Of a stretch of 64,000 nucleotides of DNA, positions 20,755 through 31,146 are shown one piece after another (the stretch's first letter is position 1; every line of letters starts with the position of its first letter). A program made the translations under genes and the position numbers. The notes beneath the pieces are model-generated. The model worked only from the letters and a program-made list of their open reading frames with translations, did not search any database and was not told where the DNA came from. The stretch comes from Pantoea sp. SOD02. Lineage in GTDB: Bacteria; Pseudomonadota; Gammaproteobacteria; Enterobacterales; Enterobacteriaceae. Where the stretch lies: contig NZ_CP102604.1 of assembly GCF_024707505.1 (NCBI RefSeq), positions 744,001-808,000 on the forward strand, given 5' to 3'.

Positions 20755-21688
20755 CCCACGCGGTTTCTGCGCAGGCGTTGATCGCGCCATCAGCATCGTT
20801 GAGCGCGCGCTTGAGATGTACGGCGCGCCCATCTACGTGCGTCACGAAGTGGTGCATAACCGCTACGTGGTGAGCAGCTTGCGCGAGCGCGGGGCGATCT
20901 TTATTGAAGAGATCGCTGAAGTACCGGATAACGCCATTCTGATCTTCTCCGCACACGGCGTATCGCAAGCGGTTCGCGCCGAAGCCAAAGCGCGTAATCT
21001 CACCATGCTGTTTGATGCCACCTGTCCGCTGGTGACAAAAGTGCATATGGAAGTCGCGCGCGCCAGTCGCAAAGGTGTTGAAGCGATTCTTATTGGCCAC
21101 GCGGGACATCCGGAAGTGGAAGGCACCATGGGCCAGTACAGCAATCCCAACGGCGGTATGTATCTGGTGGAATCGCCGGAAGATGTGTTCAAGCTGAACG
21201 TCAAAGATGAGAGCAACCTGTGCTTTATGACGCAGACCACGCTGTCAGTCGATGATACTTCGGACGTGATTGATGCACTGCGTCAGCGCTTCCCGGCGAT
21301 TATCGGTCCACGTAAAGATGACATCTGCTACGCCACCACCAACCGTCAGGAAGCTGTTCGCGTGCTGGCGCGAGATGCTGAAGTGGTGCTGGTCGTAGGA
21401 TCGAAAAACTCCTCTAACTCGAACCGTCTGGCCGAACTGGCGCAGCGTGCTGGTAAGCTGGCTAAGCTGATCGATTCGGCTGATGACATTCAGGAAGAGT
21501 GGGTCAAAGATAAGCAGATCATCGGCGTCACTGCGGGCGCATCTGCTCCAGATATTCTGGTGCAGCAGGTGATTCAGCGTCTGCGTGAGCTCGGCGGTGA
21601 AGCGGCGATTGAGCTGATTGGCCGTGAAGAGAACATTGTGTTTGAAGTACCGAAAGAGCTGCGCGTCGACGTGCGTAATGTGCAGTAA
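20735..21688 (+). CDS. ispH: 4-hydroxy-3-methylbut-2-enyl diphosphate reductase
   Basis: IspH makes IPP and DMAPP in the last step of the MEP isoprenoid pathway using an iron-sulfur cluster. The three cluster cysteines are seen in GFCAGVDRA (Cys12), DATCPLV (Cys97) and [11 protein letters not shown]. The protein has 317 residues; E. coli has 316. The ATG at 20735 is chosen over upstream in-frame codons because it gives the [14 protein letters not shown] start. A terminator follows. Confidence 0.98.
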   Translation: MQILLANPRGFCAGVDRAISIVERALEMYGAPIYVRHEVVHNRYVVSSLRERGAIFIEEIAEVPDNAILIFSAHGVSQAVRAEAKARNLTMLFDATCPLVTKVHMEVARASRKGVEAILIGHAGHPEVEGTMGQYSNPNGGMYLVESPEDVFKLNVKDESNLCFMTQTTLSVDDTSDVIDALRQRFPAIIGPRKDDICYATTNRQEAVRVLARDAEVVLVVGSKNSSNSNRLAELAQRAGKLAKLIDSADDIQEEWVKDKQIIGVTAGASAPDILVQQVIQRLRELGGEAAIELIGREENIVFEVPKELRVDVRNVQ

Positions 21689-21711
21689 GCGGTTCACACC
21701 GCAGTAAAATC

Positions 21712-21734
21712 AGGCCGACATTGTTCGGCCTTTT
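21712..21734 (+). terminator. ispH operon terminator
   Basis: AGGCCGA and TCGGCCT form a perfect 7-bp stem around CATTGT, followed by a T run. Confidence 0.9.
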
Positions 21735-21903
21735 CTTTGCCTGTCGCAGACAGAAATCCCACTTCCAGCATGCGGGATTGCTTTTACTGATAATGTTTCG
21801 CGGCTGGCATAAAATTCTTATATCCCTTTATTATTGTGGCGTGACTGTTATCTGACCGTTAACCTGTTTACGCTTTACATGCATAGATTTGTATCAGGAA
21901 TGA

Positions 21904-22725
<822 letters not shown>

Positions 22726-22779
22726 GTGTTGTGAACCATCGTGATGTGGTTATTTCAATCGGTAAGACCTTGATTGACG

Positions 22780-22808
22780 AGGGCAATGTTATCATTGCCC
22801 TTTATTTT
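22780..22808 (+). terminator. dapB terminator
   Basis: AGGGCAATG, the loop TTAT, then CATTGCCCT form a perfect 9-bp stem followed by TTATTTTAT. Confidence 0.9.
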
Positions 22809-22898
22809 ATCTGTAAATGGATGGTTTGATTGTTTTTCACTGCGAAGGGTTCATTTGTTGCAGTTAATGAGCGTTTATCAGGCTTGCGATGGCTATTT

Positions 22899-22914
22899 TT
22901 GACCATTTGGTCAA
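22899..22914. promoter_or_regulatory. RutR operator upstream of carAB
   Basis: TTGACCATTTGGTCAA is a perfect match to the RutR palindrome TTGACCA-NN-TGGTCAA. It sits about 175-190 bases before the expected P1 start, the same distance as in E. coli, where RutR tunes carAB with uracil and thymine. Confidence 0.85.
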
Positions 22915-22957
22915 AAATTTATGCGTGTTAGCATCACTTTGCCATTATTGCCGTCAG

Positions 22958-22969
22958 GCAACCGATTAT
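22958..22969. promoter_or_regulatory. Weak PurR-like site upstream of carAB
   Basis: GCAACCGATTAT matches 8 of 12 positions of the PurR core GCAAACGTTTGC and lies where E. coli carAB has its PurR operator. The evidence is position plus partial match. Confidence 0.35.
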
Positions 22970-23056
22970 TTTTCCGAGTTATCTCACTCTTTTGTCGCCT
23001 TTCACCGTTTTTAACATTCAGTTGCCCGAAATATACAAAAAAATAACCACATGTTG

Positions 23057-23085
23057 TAGACAAGGTGCGGGGCGATCATTAGAAT
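23057..23085 (+). promoter_or_regulatory. carAB promoter P1 (pyrimidine/purine controlled)
   Basis: TAGACA, 17 bases, then TAGAAT; both hexamers match consensus at 5 of 6 positions. A GCGCGC discriminator follows. Position and sequence resemble E. coli carAB P1. Confidence 0.75.
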
Positions 23086-23147
23086 GCGCGCAATTTGCCA
23101 AAATTCGAGTACTCAGGCGGGTTTTGCATTGATTCTGGCACTGCTTT

Positions 23148-23181
23148 TGAATTAATATGCAAATATTGTGACTGTTTATTC
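23148..23181 (+). promoter_or_regulatory. Tandem ARG boxes at carAB P2
   Basis: TGAATTAATATGCAAATA is the same as the first ARG box region of E. coli carAB as I know it. A more diverged second box (TTGTGACTGTTTATTC) follows. ArgR with arginine would block P2 here. The boxes end next to the carA ribosome-binding site TGGAGGA. Confidence 0.7.
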
Positions 23182-23194
23182 CCTGGAGGATGTT

Positions 23195-24343
23195 TTGATT
23201 AAGTCAGCGCTCTTGGTTCTGGAAGACGGAACCCAATTCCACGGTCGGGCCATCGGGGCTACGGGGTCGGCAGTGGGAGAAGTTGTTTTCAACACTTCAA
23301 TGACCGGTTATCAAGAAATCCTCACTGATCCTTCCTATTCCCGCCAAATCGTTACCCTCACTTATCCCCATATCGGCAATGTTGGCGTTAACGCCGCCGA
23401 TGAAGAATCCAGCCAAATCCATGCTCAAGGCCTCGTTATTCGCGATCTGCCGCTGATTACCAGCAACTTCCGCAGTGAAGAAAGTCTGTCAGCTTACCTG
23501 CAGCGCAATAACATCGTTGGTATCGCCGATATCGACACGCGCAAACTGACCCGTTTGCTGCGCGAGAAGGGCGCACAGAGCGGCTGCATTATTGCGGGCG
23601 ATAATCCAGATGCCGCACTGGCACTGCAAAAAGCGCAGGCGTTCCCGGGCTTGAAAGGCATGGATCTGGCGAAAGAAGTGACCACCGCTGAAACCTACGC
23701 GTGGCAGCAAGGTAGCTGGACACTGGAAGGTGACCTGCCGGAACAGAAAACGGCGGAAGAGTTACCGTTCCATGTGGTGGCGTACGATTACGGTGCCAAG
23801 CGCAACATCCTGCGCATGCTGGTGGATCGCGGCTGCCGCCTAACGGTAGTACCGGCGAAAACCCCGGCGGAAGAGGTTCTGGCACTTAATCCAGACGGTA
23901 TTTTCCTGTCGAACGGTCCTGGCGACCCGGAGCCGTGCGACTACGCGATTAACGCCATTCAGGCGTTTCTGAAAACCGATGTTCCGGTATTCGGTATCTG
24001 CCTTGGCCATCAGCTGTTAGCGCTGGCGAGCGGTGCCAAAACCATCAAGATGAAACTCGGCCACCATGGCGGCAACCATCCGGTGAAAGATCTCGACAAC
24101 AATACCGTGATGATCACCGCGCAGAACCACGGTTTTGCGGTTGATGACAGCCAGTTGCCAGCCAATCTGCGCGTGACGCATGTGTCGCTGTTCGACCAAA
24201 CCGTGCAGGGTATTCATCGCACTGACAAACCGGCCTTCAGCTTCCAGGGACACCCGGAAGCGAGCCCAGGCCCGCACGATGCGGCGCCACTGTTCGATCA
24301 CTTTATCGAACTGATCGAAGCATACCGTTCTAACGCGAAGTAA
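23195..24343 (+). CDS. carA: Carbamoyl-phosphate synthase small (glutaminase) subunit
   Basis: CarA hydrolyses glutamine and channels ammonia to CarB. The class I amidotransferase domain has the nucleophile cysteine in [14 protein letters not shown] (near Cys269) and the His/Glu pair in the C-terminal part ([11 protein letters not shown]). The start is TTG at 23195, four bases after TGGAGGA, giving 382 residues exactly as in E. coli, whose carA also starts with TTG. A longer in-frame start (GTG, 23168) is rejected because it lies inside the ARG boxes. carB follows after 13 bases. Confidence 0.97.
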   Translation: MIKSALLVLEDGTQFHGRAIGATGSAVGEVVFNTSMTGYQEILTDPSYSRQIVTLTYPHIGNVGVNAADEESSQIHAQGLVIRDLPLITSNFRSEESLSAYLQRNNIVGIADIDTRKLTRLLREKGAQSGCIIAGDNPDAALALQKAQAFPGLKGMDLAKEVTTAETYAWQQGSWTLEGDLPEQKTAEELPFHVVAYDYGAKRNILRMLVDRGCRLTVVPAKTPAEEVLALNPDGIFLSNGPGDPEPCDYAINAIQAFLKTDVPVFGICLGHQLLALASGAKTIKMKLGHHGGNHPVKDLDNNTVMITAQNHGFAVDDSQLPANLRVTHVSLFDQTVQGIHRTDKPAFSFQGHPEASPGPHDAAPLFDHFIELIEAYRSNAK

Positions 24344-24356
24344 TCAGGAGCCCACG

Positions 24357-27300
24357 ATGCCAAAACGTACAGACATAAAATCCATCCTGATTCTTGGTGC
24401 TGGCCCGATCGTTATCGGCCAGGCATGTGAATTTGACTACTCCGGTGCGCAGGCGTGTAAAGCGCTGCGCGAAGAGGGCTACCGCGTCATTCTGGTGAAC
24501 TCAAACCCGGCAACCATTATGACCGACCCGGAAATGGCCGATGCGACCTACATCGAGCCGATTCATTGGGAAGTGGTACGCAAGATTATTGAAAAAGAGC
24601 GTCCGGATGCGGTACTGCCAACCATGGGCGGCCAGACAGCGCTGAACTGTGCGCTGGAGCTGGAGCGTCAGGGCGTGCTGGCAGAATTTGGCGTCACCAT
24701 GATTGGTGCGACTGCCGATGCCATTGATAAAGCCGAAGACCGTCGTCGCTTTGATGTGGCGATGAAAAGCATTGGTCTGGGCACCGCACGTTCCGGTATC
24801 GCGCACACCATGGAAGAAGCGCTGGCGATTACCGAAGTCGTTGGCTTCCCGTGCATCATCCGTCCTTCCTTTACCATGGGCGGCACCGGCGGCGGTATCG
24901 CTTATAACCGCGAAGAGTTCGAAGAGATTTGCGAACGCGGTCTCGACCTGTCGCCAACCAATGAGCTGCTGATTGATGAGTCGCTGATTGGCTGGAAAGA
25001 GTACGAGATGGAAGTGGTGCGTGATAAAAACGACAACTGCATCATCGTCTGCTCGATCGAAAACTTCGATGCGATGGGCATCCACACCGGTGACTCCATC
25101 ACCGTGGCACCGGCGCAAACCCTGACTGACAAAGAATACCAAATCATGCGTAACGCCTCGCTGGCGGTACTGCGTGAAATCGGTGTCGAAACTGGCGGTT
25201 CTAACGTCCAGTTCTCGGTGAACCCGAAAGATGGCCGCATGATCGTCATCGAAATGAACCCGCGCGTATCGCGTTCGTCAGCATTGGCCTCGAAAGCGAC
25301 CGGCTTCCCGATTGCCAAAGTGGCGGCGAAACTGGCGGTGGGCTTCACCCTCGATGAGCTGATGAACGACATTACCGGCGGCTTAACGCCAGCGTCGTTC
25401 GAACCTTCTATCGACTACGTCGTTACCAAGATTCCTCGCTTCAACTTCGAGAAGTTCGCCGGTGCCAACGATCGTCTGACAACGCAGATGAAATCAGTCG
25501 GCGAAGTGATGGCGATTGGCCGTACCTTCCAGGAATCGATGCAGAAAGCGCTGCGCGGTCTGGAAGTCGGTGCCAACGGTTTCGACCCGAAAGTCAGCCT
25601 TGACGATCCAGAAGCGTTAACGCGCATTCGTCGCGAACTGAAAGATGCCGGTTCTGACCGTATCTGGTACATCGCCGATGCGTTCCGTGCAGGCATGTCG
25701 GTTGATGGCGTGTTCAACCTCACCAACATCGATCGCTGGTTCCTGGTGCAGATTGAAGAGCTGGTGCGTCTGGAAGAACAGGTTGAGCGCGAAGGTGTGA
25801 ACTCGCTGAATGCGGAATTCCTGCGTGCGCTGAAGCGTAAAGGTTTTGCTGATGTACGTCTGGCCGCGCTGGCGGGCGTTTCTGAAGGCGAAATCCGTAA
25901 GCTGCGTCAGCAATTTAACCTGCATCCGGTTTATAAGCGCGTTGATACCTGTGCGGCTGAATTCGCCACCGACACCGCCTATATGTACTCAACCTACGAG
26001 GAAGAGTGCGAAGCCAATCCAAACCAGGATCGTGAAAAAATCATGATTCTCGGCGGCGGTCCAAACCGTATCGGCCAGGGCATCGAGTTCGATTATTGCT
26101 GCGTGCATGCGGCGCTGGCGCTGCGTGAAGACGGTTATGAGACCATCATGGTCAACTGTAACCCGGAAACCGTATCAACCGATTACGACACTTCGGATCG
26201 CCTCTACTTCGAGCCGGTCACGCTGGAAGACGTGCTGGAAATCGTACGTATCGAGAAGCCGAAAGGCGTCATCGTACAGTACGGCGGCCAGACGCCACTG
26301 AAACTGGCACGCGCGCTGGAAGCGGCTGGCGTTCCGGTGATTGGTACCAGCCCGGACTCGATTGACCGTGCAGAAGACCGCGAGCGTTTCCAGCAGGCGG
26401 TTGATCGCCTGAGCCTGAAGCAACCGGCTAACGCCACCGTTGCTACGCTGGAGCAGGCCGTTGAGAAAGCCGCCGGTATCGGTTATCCGCTGGTGGTGCG
26501 TCCTTCTTATGTGCTGGGCGGCCGCGCGATGGAAATCGTTTACGACGAAATCGACCTGAAGCGTTACTTCCAGACGGCGGTATCGGTCTCTAACGATGCG
26601 CCAGTGTTGCTGGATCGCTTCCTCGACGATGCGGTTGAAGTGGATGTCGATGCAATTTGCGACGGCGAACGCGTGCTGATTGGCGGCATCATGGAGCACA
26701 TCGAGCAGGCGGGCGTGCACTCCGGTGACTCCGCATGTTCACTGCCGGCCTACACGCTGAGCACTGAAATCCAGAACGTGATGCGTCAGCAGGTGGAAAA
26801 ACTGGCCTTCGAGCTGAACGTACGTGGCCTGATGAACGTGCAGTTTGCGGTGAAGGACAATGAGGTTTACCTGATTGAGGTGAACCCACGCGCCGCGCGT
26901 ACCGTACCGTTCGTGTCGAAAGCCACTGGCGTGGCGCTGGCAAAGGTTGCCGCGCGCGTGATGGCCGGTAAAACGCTGGCTGAGCAGGGCGTCACCAAAG
27001 AAGTGATTCCACCGTATTACTCGGTGAAAGAAGTGGTGCTGCCGTTCAACAAGTTCCCAGGCGTTGACCCAATCCTCGGCCCAGAAATGCGCTCTACCGG
27101 TGAAGTGATGGGCGTAGGTCGCACCTTCGCTGAAGCCTTCGCCAAAGCGATGCTGGGTGCGCAGAGCAACATGAAGAAAACCGGTCGCGCGTTGCTGTCA
27201 GTGCGTGAAGGCGATAAGAAACGTATCGTCGACCTGGCAGCAAAACTGCAGAAGTTTGGTTTCGAGCTGGATGCGACACACGGTACCGCAGTGGTGCTGG

Positions 27301-27578
27301 GCGAAGCGGGCATCAATCCACGTCTGGTGAACAAGGTGCATGAAGGTCGTCCGCACATTCAGGACCGTCTGAAGAACGGCGAATATACCTACATCGTCAA
27401 CACGACGGCGGGACGTCAGGCAATTGAAGACTCCAAGCTGATTCGTCGTAGCGCGCTGCAGTACAAAGTGCATTACGACACCACGCTGAACGGCGGCTTT
27501 GCCACGGCGATGGCGCTGAACGCGGATCCGACTGAGCAAGTGATTTCAGTGCAGGAAATGCACGCGCAAATTAAATAA
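24357..27578 (+). CDS. carB: Carbamoyl-phosphate synthase large subunit
   Basis: CarB makes carbamoyl phosphate from bicarbonate, ammonia and two ATP, feeding both arginine and pyrimidine synthesis. Two homologous ATP-grasp halves are evident: [19 protein letters not shown] near the start and [19 protein letters not shown] near residue 563. A C-terminal allosteric domain responds to UMP, IMP and ornithine in the family. Length 1073 equals that of E. coli. The gene ends at a strong terminator. Confidence 0.99.
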   Translation: MPKRTDIKSILILGAGPIVIGQACEFDYSGAQACKALREEGYRVILVNSNPATIMTDPEMADATYIEPIHWEVVRKIIEKERPDAVLPTMGGQTALNCALELERQGVLAEFGVTMIGATADAIDKAEDRRRFDVAMKSIGLGTARSGIAHTMEEALAITEVVGFPCIIRPSFTMGGTGGGIAYNREEFEEICERGLDLSPTNELLIDESLIGWKEYEMEVVRDKNDNCIIVCSIENFDAMGIHTGDSITVAPAQTLTDKEYQIMRNASLAVLREIGVETGGSNVQFSVNPKDGRMIVIEMNPRVSRSSALASKATGFPIAKVAAKLAVGFTLDELMNDITGGLTPASFEPSIDYVVTKIPRFNFEKFAGANDRLTTQMKSVGEVMAIGRTFQESMQKALRGLEVGANGFDPKVSLDDPEALTRIRRELKDAGSDRIWYIADAFRAGMSVDGVFNLTNIDRWFLVQIEELVRLEEQVEREGVNSLNAEFLRALKRKGFADVRLAALAGVSEGEIRKLRQQFNLHPVYKRVDTCAAEFATDTAYMYSTYEEECEANPNQDREKIMILGGGPNRIGQGIEFDYCCVHAALALREDGYETIMVNCNPETVSTDYDTSDRLYFEPVTLEDVLEIVRIEKPKGVIVQYGGQTPLKLARALEAAGVPVIGTSPDSIDRAEDRERFQQAVDRLSLKQPANATVATLEQAVEKAAGIGYPLVVRPSYVLGGRAMEIVYDEIDLKRYFQTAVSVSNDAPVLLDRFLDDAVEVDVDAICDGERVLIGGIMEHIEQAGVHSGDSACSLPAYTLSTEIQNVMRQQVEKLAFELNVRGLMNVQFAVKDNEVYLIEVNPRAARTVPFVSKATGVALAKVAARVMAGKTLAEQGVTKEVIPPYYSVKEVVLPFNKFPGVDPILGPEMRSTGEVMGVGRTFAEAFAKAMLGAQSNMKKTGRALLSVREGDKKRIVDLAAKLQKFGFELDATHGTAVVLGEAGINPRLVNKVHEGRPHIQDRLKNGEYTYIVNTTAGRQAIEDSKLIRRSALQYKVHYDTTLNGGFATAMALNADPTEQVISVQEMHAQIK

Positions 27579-27601
27579 TCATTGGTTTGATAGTAATAAA
27601 G

Positions 27602-27627
27602 CGGCTCCTGCGGGAGCCGTTTTTTTT
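27602..27627 (+). terminator. carAB terminator
   Basis: CGGCTCCTGCGGGAGCCG followed by eight Ts. The hairpin is identical to the one after the porin gene at 28971. Confidence 0.95.
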
Positions 27628-27746
27628 GGCCTTTCCCCGCAGCTGAATATCCTTATCTGTAAAAATCCTATTGATTTGACATATGTTTTATCAGTTGATG
27701 CGGAAAGGCTTACACCTCGGAATATCCGCACAAATTTATAAATAAG

Positions 27747-27810
27747 ATCCCAGTCAGCGCACCGTACTATTTCGCTCGCTCATCAATAGAGCGCTCACCT
27801 TAACTGGGAT
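27747..27810 (+). promoter_or_regulatory. Porin leader hairpin that covers the ribosome-binding site
   Basis: ATCCCAGT (27747-27754) is the exact reverse complement of ACTGGGAT (27803-27810). The enclosed 48 bases contain further short pairing (CGCTC at 27773 with GAGCG at 27789). The only Shine-Dalgarno-like sequence, GGGA, is in the right arm, 8 bases before the ATG. This implies translational control; it is inferred from sequence only. Confidence 0.55.
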
Positions 27811-27817
27811 ATAAAAA

Positions 27818-28960
27818 ATGCAAATGCGTGCTTTCACTCTCAGCGCTATTGCTGCGTTACTCGCAGCGGCGCCACTCGCCAGCCAGGCGGAAATTACTTT
27901 ACTCAAGCAGGATCCACAGGCGGGCGATCCGCTGAGCCGTCTCGACTTCAAAGTGGGCGGCAGTATTCGTCCGCAATACCTGCATCAGAATGGCGTCAAC
28001 GACAAGTCGTACAAACGTAATGGCTATGACGGCGGATCACGTTTCCGTTTCACCGCCAATTATTACCTGTTCGACGACGTAAGCTGGGTGGGTTACTACG
28101 AGCTGGGCGTTAACTTCCCAGCCTGGTGGGGTTGGGACAATCATCATGCGGATGGTGCGAATAACACCTCGCGTCGCCAACTCTATACCGGCTTCAAAAG
28201 CGCCACCCTGGGTGAACTCTACTTTGGTCAGCAGAACAGCGTTTACTACGATGTAGTTGGTGCGAAAACCGATATCTGGGATTACGACATGCTGGCCCAG
28301 GCACCGGGCAACGGTATCAATGGCGACTACGACGGCTCGTACCGTTCGCGCAAAATGCTGAAGTACAAAAACACCTTCGGCGATGCGGATGTGTATGCGT
28401 CTTACCTGTTTGAAGATAACGAATTCCTGCCAGGTAACGGCCTGCGCTATAAGCGTAAAGGCGGCGGTTCGCTGGGTGTGAACTACCACATCACCAAAGA
28501 TCTGGCATGGGGCACCGCGTGGAACTACACCCGCGCCGATATCCGTAATCCAGGCAATGGTGACAGCAAACGTTATGACCAGAATATCTATGGCACTGCG
28601 CTCAGCTGGACGCCGGATAACTGGACGCTGTCAGCCGGTGCCGGTTGGTATGAGAACTTCTCACCAACCAAACGCAACACCGTTAACAACTACTTCGCGG
28701 ATGACGCGTGGGGCATCGAATACTTTGCTGGCTACAAATTCCCAATCGGTCAGTATGCGGTGAAATCTATTCAGCCTTACTTCATGGGCGACCGTCTGGA
28801 GTTCGTCAACGGACGTGACTACAAACGTATTGATAACGGCGTCGGCGTGAGTGCGCAGCTGGATTACGGTTTCCGTGTCGACTACGAATATGTCATCACC
28901 TCCAGCACCGACAAATCACTGGGCAACGTGAATCTGGTGCGTCTGCGCTACGATTTCTAA
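27818..28960 (+). CDS. Outer membrane porin, Gram-negative porin superfamily
   Basis: This 380-residue protein has a signal peptide with cleavage expected after ASQA (residue 24). An aromatic-rich beta-strand pattern follows and ends in Tyr-Asp-Phe, the C-terminal phenylalanine signature for outer membrane insertion. SATLGELYFGQQNSVYYDVVG resembles the loop-3/constriction entry of general porins (G-x-L-x-F-G-R-Q). It is too diverged to name as OmpC, OmpF or PhoE, and substrate preference is unknown. It occupies the carB-folA interval, where E. coli has the cai, fix and kef genes. It is bracketed by two near-identical terminators and has an unusual leader hairpin. Confidence 0.85.
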   Translation: MQMRAFTLSAIAALLAAAPLASQAEITLLKQDPQAGDPLSRLDFKVGGSIRPQYLHQNGVNDKSYKRNGYDGGSRFRFTANYYLFDDVSWVGYYELGVNFPAWWGWDNHHADGANNTSRRQLYTGFKSATLGELYFGQQNSVYYDVVGAKTDIWDYDMLAQAPGNGINGDYDGSYRSRKMLKYKNTFGDADVYASYLFEDNEFLPGNGLRYKRKGGGSLGVNYHITKDLAWGTAWNYTRADIRNPGNGDSKRYDQNIYGTALSWTPDNWTLSAGAGWYENFSPTKRNTVNNYFADDAWGIEYFAGYKFPIGQYAVKSIQPYFMGDRLEFVNGRDYKRIDNGVGVSAQLDYGFRVDYEYVITSSTDKSLGNVNLVRLRYDF

Positions 28961-28970
28961 AGCGTCTCAA

Positions 28971-28997
28971 CGGCTCCTGCGGGAGCCGTTTTTTTTT
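28971..28997 (+). terminator. Porin terminator
   Basis: CGGCTCCTGCGGGAGCCG followed by nine Ts, repeating the carB terminator hairpin exactly. A second, smaller hairpin (CGCAC AGA GTGCG) follows. Confidence 0.95.
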
Positions 28998-29245
28998 GTC
29001 GCACAGAGTGCGCTTTTCTTTACACTGCGATACCGACAATGCGACGTTTCGCGCGGAGTTGTGCCGCCTCGTCAGCAATTTCTGGCTCCTCGCCCCGCTA
29101 TTGCCGGGAAAGTCGGTGTAAAACTCTGTCCAATAACAAAAGTGCGGTGGCATCGGAGCTTTACGCAAATAGCGGGGTCGGCCTATCGACGAAAGTTTCG
29201 CCTTTACGTATGATGGCGCCAATTTTTTCCAGTAGGTCTTTTAAC

Positions 29246-29725
29246 ATGATTAGTCTGATCGCGGCACTGGCAGCGGATCGCATTATTGGTATGGAAAACG
29301 CCATGCCATGGAACCTGCCAGCAGATTTGGCGTGGTTCAAACGTAATACCCTGAATAAGCCGGTGATTATGGGTCGTCTGACCTTTGAATCGATTGGCCG
29401 TCCGCTTCCTGGACGCTTGAACATTGTGGTCAGCAGCCAGCCCGGCAGCCACGAAGGCGTTACCTGGGTTACATCGCTGGAAGAGGCGGTAAAAGCGGCA
29501 GGTGATGTTGAAGAGATGATGGTGATTGGTGGTGGACGCGTTTACGAGCAGATGCTGGCTCGCGCGGATCGTCTTTACCTGACCCATATCGATGCGGAAG
29601 TGGAAGGGGACACGCAGTTCCCGGACTACGAGCCGGACGAGTGGCAGTCAACCTTCAGCGAATTCCACGACGCTGATGAGCAGAACTCGCACAGCTACTG
29701 CTTCGAGATTCTTGATCGCCGTTGA
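29246..29725 (+). CDS. folA: Dihydrofolate reductase
   Basis: FolA reduces dihydrofolate to tetrahydrofolate with NADPH and is the trimethoprim target. It has 159 residues as in E. coli. The catalytic acid is Asp27 in LPADLAWF; the NADPH loop is [11 protein letters not shown]. Compared with E. coli, GRHTWESIG reads GRLTFESIG, so Leu45 and Phe47 replace His45 and Trp47. The frame is open upstream, but the ATG at 29246 gives the conserved MISLIAALA start. It converges on apaH across a pair of REP elements. Confidence 0.97.
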   Translation: MISLIAALAADRIIGMENAMPWNLPADLAWFKRNTLNKPVIMGRLTFESIGRPLPGRLNIVVSSQPGSHEGVTWVTSLEEAVKAAGDVEEMMVIGGGRVYEQMLARADRLYLTHIDAEVEGDTQFPDYEPDEWQSTFSEFHDADEQNSHSYCFEILDRR

Positions 29726-29769
29726 TCACCCGTTACGCATATGATCGCCATTGATGGCCTATGTAGGCA

Positions 29770-29793
29770 GGTGCGCATAAATGCGCACCCTAC
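29770..29793 (-). repeat. REP-like element, minus orientation
   Basis: Read on the minus strand: GTAG, GGTGCGCAT, TT, ATGCGCACC, a perfect 9-bp stem. It faces the plus-strand element at 29814 with the GTAG heads toward each other. A further GTAG at 29763 and a GGCAG/CTGCC pair at 29766/29801 surround it. Confidence 0.75.
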
Positions 29794-29813
29794 GAAAGTC
29801 CTGCCAAATAACT

Positions 29814-29837
29814 GTAGGGTCGCCATTAATGGCGACC
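29814..29837 (+). repeat. REP-like element, plus orientation, doubling as terminator
   Basis: GTAG, GGTCGCCAT, TA, ATGGCGACC, then six Ts. The core is nearly identical to the element at 3668. With its T run it probably terminates folA. Confidence 0.75.
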
Positions 29838-29845
29838 TTTTTTAT

Positions 29846-30715
29846 TTACGGCGTATCACTTAACGGCGGATGCGCACTCACCGCGCTCTCGGCCATCGCC
29901 TGTTCGCGGTTGGATGCCTGCACGTAATACTGTTTGGTTTCCCAATGCAGCAGCGTCAATGTTCCGCCCCAGCAGCAGCCGGTATCCAGACCAATCACAT
30001 GCTCTGGCGTGCCTTTCCCTTCCAATGATGCCCAGTGACCAAAGATCTGCGTATAGTCGCTGTCGATTTTGCCCGGCACGTTAAACCACGGCTTAAGCGG
30101 TGGCGGGGCAGATTCTGGCGACTCTTTGCAGATCATATCCAGCTGGCCATTCGGGAAGCAGAAGCGCATCCGCGTTAGCGCATTGGTGCTAAAGCGCAGT
30201 CGTGCCAGGCCGCTGAGCTCCGGCGTCCAGTTGTTTGGCATGTCGCCGTACATCGCATCGAGAAACAGCGGATAGCTGTCGCTGGAGAGCACCGCTTCCA
30301 CTTCACGCGCGCACATCTGCGCTGTTTCCAGATCCCACTGCGGCGTAATGCCCGCATGCGCCATTAACAGCTTTTTATCTTCATCCACCTGCAACAGCGG
30401 CTGACGACGTAACCAGTTGATCAACTCATCGGCATCATCGGCTTCCAGCAGCGGCGTCAGGCGATCTTTCGGCTTATTGCGGCTGATACCGGCAAACACC
30501 GCCAGCAAATGCAGGTCGTGATTACCCAGCACCAGGCGCACGCAATCACCCAGCGATTTCACATAGCGCAGCACATCGAGCGAGCCGGGGCCGCGCGCCA
30601 CTAAATCGCCGGTAAGCCATAAGGTGTCCTGCTGCGGATCGAAATCAACCTGCGCTAACAGCGCACGAAGCTCGTCATAACAGCCATGAACATCGCCAAT
30701 CAGGTATGTACTCAT
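29846..30715 (-). CDS. apaH: Diadenosine tetraphosphatase (symmetrical)
   Basis: ApaH splits Ap4A into two ADP and removes Np4A caps from RNA in E. coli. The phosphoesterase motifs [19 protein letters not shown] and GNHDLHLLA appear in order in the first 70 residues. The ATG at 30715 gives the conserved [11 protein letters not shown] start and 289 residues, slightly longer at the C-terminus than E. coli (280). It is last gene of the lptD-surA-pdxA-rsmA-apaG-apaH run, separated from apaG by a hairpin at 30737-30757. Confidence 0.96.
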   Translation of the reverse strand: MSTYLIGDVHGCYDELRALLAQVDFDPQQDTLWLTGDLVARGPGSLDVLRYVKSLGDCVRLVLGNHDLHLLAVFAGISRNKPKDRLTPLLEADDADELINWLRRQPLLQVDEDKKLLMAHAGITPQWDLETAQMCAREVEAVLSSDSYPLFLDAMYGDMPNNWTPELSGLARLRFSTNALTRMRFCFPNGQLDMICKESPESAPPPLKPWFNVPGKIDSDYTQIFGHWASLEGKGTPEHVIGLDTGCCWGGTLTLLHWETKQYYVQASNREQAMAESAVSAHPPLSDTP

Positions 30716-30736
30716 TGTCAGTCCGATTAAAACGCG

Positions 30737-30757
30737 CCGCCCGGACGTGCCGGGCGG
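30737..30757 (-). other. GC-rich hairpin between apaG and apaH
   Basis: CCGCCCGG and CCGGGCGG form a perfect 8-bp stem in the 49-base gap. On the minus strand it is followed by CGCGTTTTAAT, so it may attenuate apaH relative to apaG. Confidence 0.5.
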
Positions 30758-30764
30758 AGGAGAA

Positions 30765-31142
30765 TTAGTGAATGTGGGTTTGCACCGCGAGTCGGAACAC
30801 CGGAATCTCGACGTGGAACTCTTCGCCCGCATCATCGACCATCACATAGTGACCTTGCATGGTGCCCATCGGCGTCTCCAGAATCGCGCCGCTGGTGTAC
30901 TGATACTCGCCGCCGGCAGCAATGTGCGGCTGTTCGCCGACCACGCCTTCACCTTGCACTTCAGTCTCGCGACCGTTGCCGTTGGTGATTAGCCAATAGC
31001 GGCTGCGCAGCTGTACGTTGCTGCGCCCCAAATTGCGAATGGTGATGGTGTAGGCAAACACGTAGCGATCCTCGTCGGGCAAGGATTGTGACTCCACATA
31101 CTGACTATGCACATGGATACAGACGCGGGCCAGTTCACTCAT
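30765..31142 (-). CDS. apaG: ApaG (DUF525) protein
   Basis: ApaG is a 125-residue, beta-sandwich DUF525 protein of the same length as in E. coli. Its exact role is unsettled; it always travels with apaH and rsmA. The core [20 protein letters not shown] and the G-x-G-x-V-G-E-Q-P segment are present. It lies 4 bases after the rsmA stop, so translation is likely coupled. Confidence 0.95.
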   Translation of the reverse strand: MSELARVCIHVHSQYVESQSLPDEDRYVFAYTITIRNLGRSNVQLRSRYWLITNGNGRETEVQGEGVVGEQPHIAAGGEYQYTSGAILETPMGTMQGHYVMVDDAGEEFHVEIPVFRLAVQTHIH

Positions 31143-31146
31143 GCAC

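Larger units (their letters stand above)
22726..23194. other. dapB-carA intergenic control region
   Basis: These 469 bases contain the dapB terminator and then a long AT-rich control region for carAB: a RutR box, a weak PurR-like site, promoter P1, and ARG boxes next to the carA start. No gene is seen. Confidence 0.85.

Noticed and set aside
23168..23194. GTG at 23168 as the carA start
   Set aside because: It would place the N-terminus within the ARG boxes and add nine non-conserved residues; TTG at 23195 has an ideal ribosome-binding site and gives the family length.
27676..27681. TTGACA upstream of the porin as a promoter
   Set aside because: No acceptable -10 hexamer lies 16-18 bases downstream; the real promoter may rely on an activator such as OmpR, which I could not locate.
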